In this document: positions 4,608-6,319 of the stretch, in pieces
Layout: each line of letters opens with the position of its first letter
Position numbering within the stretch: position 1 is the first letter of the stretch
Assembly (NCBI GenBank): GCA_023474775.1
Contig: JAMCXP010000017.1
Span: forward strand, 1 to 6,319
DNA from: Candidatus Martarchaeota archaeon
Lineage (GTDB): Archaea; Micrarchaeota; Micrarchaeia; Norongarragalinales; UBA8480
Direction of reading: 5' to 3'
DNA length: 6,319 nt
Made by a program: the position numbers and the translations under genes
The notes under the pieces: model-generated
Seen by the model: the letters and a program-made list of their open reading frames with translations, nothing else
The model's database searches: none
Told to the model about the DNA's origin: nothing

Positions 4608-5333
4608 GTGTTCGTAGATTGTCATTGCCATTTGAATCATCCTCCTCTTGACTCAAGAATTGTAGAAATTGTTGAAAAGTGCAGGGAAGGGAATGTTTTG
4701 AAGATTTTCAACACCGCCGGCTCTTTCGAAGAAAATTTTAAGGTTATTGAAACCTCCTCTAAATTTAAGGGTTTTGTCCACCCAGTGCTTGGAATCTCAC
4801 CCCACTCGGCGAACGAGGAGGAGATTGAAGATAAACTTGAAAAAATTTTAACCCTAATTGAAAAAGAAAGGCCATCCGCCATAGGAGAGATAGGACTTGA
4901 CTTTCACTTTGACTACGACAGGAAAAAACAATTTAAACTATTCGAAAGCCAGCTCCAGCTGGCTCAAACGCTTGACCTGCCGGTAATGGTTCACTCAAGA
5001 GGCGCTGAAAGGGAGTGCCTTGAAAAAATGACGGAATTCAAAGTTAGGGGTGCTTTCCACTTCTTTTTAGTCCCAGAGCTCGTGGATGAAATAAAAGGCA
5101 AGTTTTTAATATCAATTCCGACAATTAAAAGCAAGAAAAGAGAAAAGGTAATCAAGAAAATGGGGCTTGAAGGAGTGTTATGCGAAACAGACTCTCCGTT
5201 TGCGTGGAACGGCGTCAACGAGCCAAGCAACGTGGTGGAAGTCTATGACAAAATATCCTCCACACTTCACTTAAACCCTGAAGCGGTTCAAGAAAAAATA
5301 TTGGAAAACGTTGAAAATTTTTTCAGAGTGTGA
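4608..5333 (+). CDS. TatD family metal-dependent hydrolase
   Basis: The 241-residue TIM-barrel protein belongs to the TatD family of amidohydrolase-like metal enzymes; characterised members are DNases or 3'-5' exonucleases in the cytoplasm. All expected metal ligands are visible: FVDCHCHL at 2-9 (H6, H8), GEIGLDFH at 93-100 (E94), VMVHSR at 126-131 (H129), AFHFF at 149-153 (H151) and LCETDSP at 191-197 (D195). GISPH at 62-66 and EPSNV at 205-209 are further family signatures. Length is close to the usual 250. The GTG at 4608 gives the standard family N-terminus M-F-V-D-x-H-x-H. The frame stays open far upstream, but that stretch lies antisense to aIF5A and is not TatD-like; TTG at 4602 is a minor alternative. 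It is the first gene of a pair with the NYN gene six bases downstream. The true substrate is unknown. Confidence 0.9.
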   Translation: MFVDCHCHLNHPPLDSRIVEIVEKCREGNVLKIFNTAGSFEENFKVIETSSKFKGFVHPVLGISPHSANEEEIEDKLEKILTLIEKERPSAIGEIGLDFHFDYDRKKQFKLFESQLQLAQTLDLPVMVHSRGAERECLEKMTEFKVRGAFHFFLVPELVDEIKGKFLISIPTIKSKKREKVIKKMGLEGVLCETDSPFAWNGVNEPSNVVEVYDKISSTLHLNPEAVQEKILENVENFFRV

Positions 5334-5334
5334 T
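5330..5334 (+). promoter_or_regulatory. Ribosome-binding site of the NYN-domain gene
   Basis: GTGAT overlaps the TatD-family stop codon and lies five bases before the ATG at 5340. It matches the GTGAT part of the full site used by the cold-shock gene. It supports translation from a shared message with the upstream gene. Confidence 0.45.
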
Positions 5335-5339
5335 TTAAA

Positions 5340-5795
5340 ATGGCAAACCTCTTGGACAAAATAAAAGGAATGACTTCAAAAAAAGACAAAACCATAGCCT
5401 GCTTTGTGGACGGGCCTAACATGATAAGAAAGGATACCGGTGTTGACCTGGGAAAAGTGAAGAAAAAACTTCAAAAATACGGGTCTATAAAAGTGGCAAA
5501 GGTTTTTCTAGATCAGTTCGCCTCAGACAAGCTCATCGAAGCGGTCACAAATCAGGGCTATGAAGTGATAATAATACCCAGCGATGTGGACGTCGCCCTG
5601 GCGGTCGAAGCCGCGCAGTTCATATTCAAAAGCAGTATAGATATCATAGCAATAGTATCAAGAGACTCTGACTTCAAACCTATATTGACAAAGGCGAAGG
5701 AAAACGGAAAGGAAACCATAATAGTGGGATCCGAACCAGACTTTTCAAGCGCTTTAAAAAACACCGCGGACATAGTAGTCAACGCGAATGATTGA
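5340..5795 (+). CDS. NYN-domain (PIN-like) putative ribonuclease, TIGR00288-like
   Basis: The 151-residue protein is almost entirely one NYN domain, a PIN-like fold found in proteins thought to be metal-dependent RNases. The acidic residues expected around the active site are present: D24 in CFVDGPNM (21-28), D82 and D84 in IPSDVDVAL (79-87), and D109 and D111 in IVSRDSDF (105-112). It resembles the archaeal family TIGR00288, including KVAKVFLDQFASDKLIEAV (51-69) and ENGKETIIVGSEPDFSSAL (121-139). A basic N-terminal tail (1-17) precedes the domain. It starts six bases after the TatD-family gene and ends in a T9 tract, so the two form one transcript. Its position beside another putative nuclease suggests a joint role in nucleic-acid turnover, which is inference only. 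The substrate is unknown and no experimental function can be assigned from the sequence. Confidence 0.88.
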   Translation: MANLLDKIKGMTSKKDKTIACFVDGPNMIRKDTGVDLGKVKKKLQKYGSIKVAKVFLDQFASDKLIEAVTNQGYEVIIIPSDVDVALAVEAAQFIFKSSIDIIAIVSRDSDFKPILTKAKENGKETIIVGSEPDFSSALKNTADIVVNAND

Positions 5796-5796
5796 A

Positions 5797-5805
5797 TTTT
5801 TTTTT
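5797..5805 (+). terminator. Poly-U terminator after the NYN-domain gene
   Basis: A run of nine T begins one base after the NYN stop codon. This is typical of hairpin-independent archaeal termination, and it ends the TatD-NYN transcript before the next promoter. Confidence 0.6.
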
Positions 5806-5857
5806 GAAAACCCAAAACACGAAAATTAAGAAAGTTTTTTTAACCATGACGTTTTAA

Positions 5858-5865
5858 TTTTTAAA
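5858..5865 (+). promoter_or_regulatory. Candidate TATA box for the DUF2226-like gene
   Basis: TTTTTAAA is centred about 34 bases before the ATG at 5896, allowing a transcript with a leader of only a few bases. No convincing Shine-Dalgarno site precedes that ATG, which fits a near-leaderless message. AT-richness makes the exact position uncertain. Confidence 0.35.
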
Positions 5866-5895
5866 CGATTATTTTAAGAAAAGTGTTAATACTAA

Positions 5896-6319
5896 ATGAA
5901 CCTGCCCGCTGGAAGTGTTGTAAAAACCGATGTTGATGTTGCCAGTGTCGACTTTCTTGGACTGCTCAAAGAATTGAAAAGCAAGGTGTTCAACGGGTAT
6001 CTGTGCATAGCGGTCAAGGGAAGAGCGGGTTTTGAAGAGGGAGTTGTCGTTTTTGACAACGGCAAGGTGGAAGCGGTCGCGTATGATTATCTTACATTCA
6101 ACAAAAGCGTGACCGGAAGCAAGGCCCTGGCAAGAGTGATGAACGCTTCAAGCGCCAAGCAGGGAGTGATTGACCTGTTTCAATTGACAAACGAGCAGGT
6201 TCAACTAATAATCGCCTTCAACGAGCAGGCGATAGTGGTTCCAAATGAGGACGAGCTGAAAAGGCTCAAAACAGAAGTCTTCTCAAATTCGTTCGAGGAT
6301 GAAATAACTGGAGGAGAGA
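5896..6319 (+). CDS. DUF2226-like archaeal protein, N-terminal part (runs off window)
   Basis: The first 141 residues are visible and the frame remains open at the window edge. The N-terminus (MNLPAGSVVKTDVDVASVDF) followed by a LLKELKSKVFNGYLCIAV segment (23-40), EEGVVVFDNGKVEAVAYDY (47-65) and LTNEQVQLIIAFNE (97-110) resembles DUF2226, an archaeal family of unknown function, as I remember it. The pattern of a lysine-rich helix, then strands ending in FDNGKVEA, recalls small ligand-binding or regulatory folds in which a glycine turn follows an acidic residue; this is only a fold impression. After residue 112 the sequence turns acidic and charged (NEDELKRLKTE), like a linker to a C-terminal part not seen here. 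It has its own likely promoter after the T9 terminator and no ribosome site. The coding call is secure; the family call is moderately confident. Confidence 0.8.
   Translation, partial: MNLPAGSVVKTDVDVASVDFLGLLKELKSKVFNGYLCIAVKGRAGFEEGVVVFDNGKVEAVAYDYLTFNKSVTGSKALARVMNASSAKQGVIDLFQLTNEQVQLIIAFNEQAIVVPNEDELKRLKTEVFSNSFEDEITGGE

Noticed and set aside
4637..5815. Minus-strand open frames opposite the TatD-family and NYN genes
   Set aside because: They are shadows of genes whose catalytic motifs are intact on the plus strand.
1..6319. Defence island, toxin-antitoxin or mobile element
   Set aside because: The NYN (PIN-like) protein could suggest a toxin, but its partner is a TatD-family enzyme, not an antitoxin, and there is no transposase, integrase or inverted-repeat pair.

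Overview
The window comes from an archaeon with AT-rich intergenic DNA. The archaeal assignment rests on four signals: a translation factor aIF5A with the hypusine-site motif, a secF-secD pair in archaeal order, a tRNA-Trp gene split by a bulge-helix-bulge intron at position 37/38, and genes that look like the archaeal NYN (TIGR00288-like) and DUF2226 families. Many starts lack a Shine-Dalgarno site but have a TATA-like box about 25-35 bases upstream. Others have GGTGATC-like sites matching the archaeal 16S tail. The sequence alone does not separate a euryarchaeote from a DPANN-type lineage.

Left part (1-853): a 63-residue cold-shock-domain protein on the plus strand converges on a minus-strand DUF523 gene (TudS-like thiouracil desulfidase family). 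That gene lies 33 bases downstream of a minus-strand tRNA-Leu(CAG), and the two may be one transcript. A 180-base AT-rich divergent spacer (854-1033) separates the tRNA from secF.

Middle (1034-4105): secF and secD are 13 bases apart, both start with TTG, and both have long, sequon-rich extracytoplasmic domains. They encode the accessory translocon complex that helps proteins through the Sec channel. Next comes an intron-containing tRNA-Trp(CCA). Its 42-nt intron holds a compact box C/D-like element placed to guide 2'-O-methylation of C34 of its own tRNA, which is the most interesting signal in the window. About 240 bases with no convincing gene follow.

Right part (4106-6319): aIF5A (minus) is divergent from a TatD-family metal-dependent hydrolase (plus, GTG start). 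The hydrolase gene is followed after 6 bases by a NYN/PIN-like putative nuclease gene, so two likely nucleic-acid or phosphoester enzymes share one transcript. A T9 tract closes that unit. After a ~100-base spacer, a DUF2226-like gene begins and runs off the end of the window.

Most genes are informational or housekeeping: translation, tRNA, protein export and nucleic-acid turnover. I see no insertion sequence, CRISPR array, prophage or broken gene.
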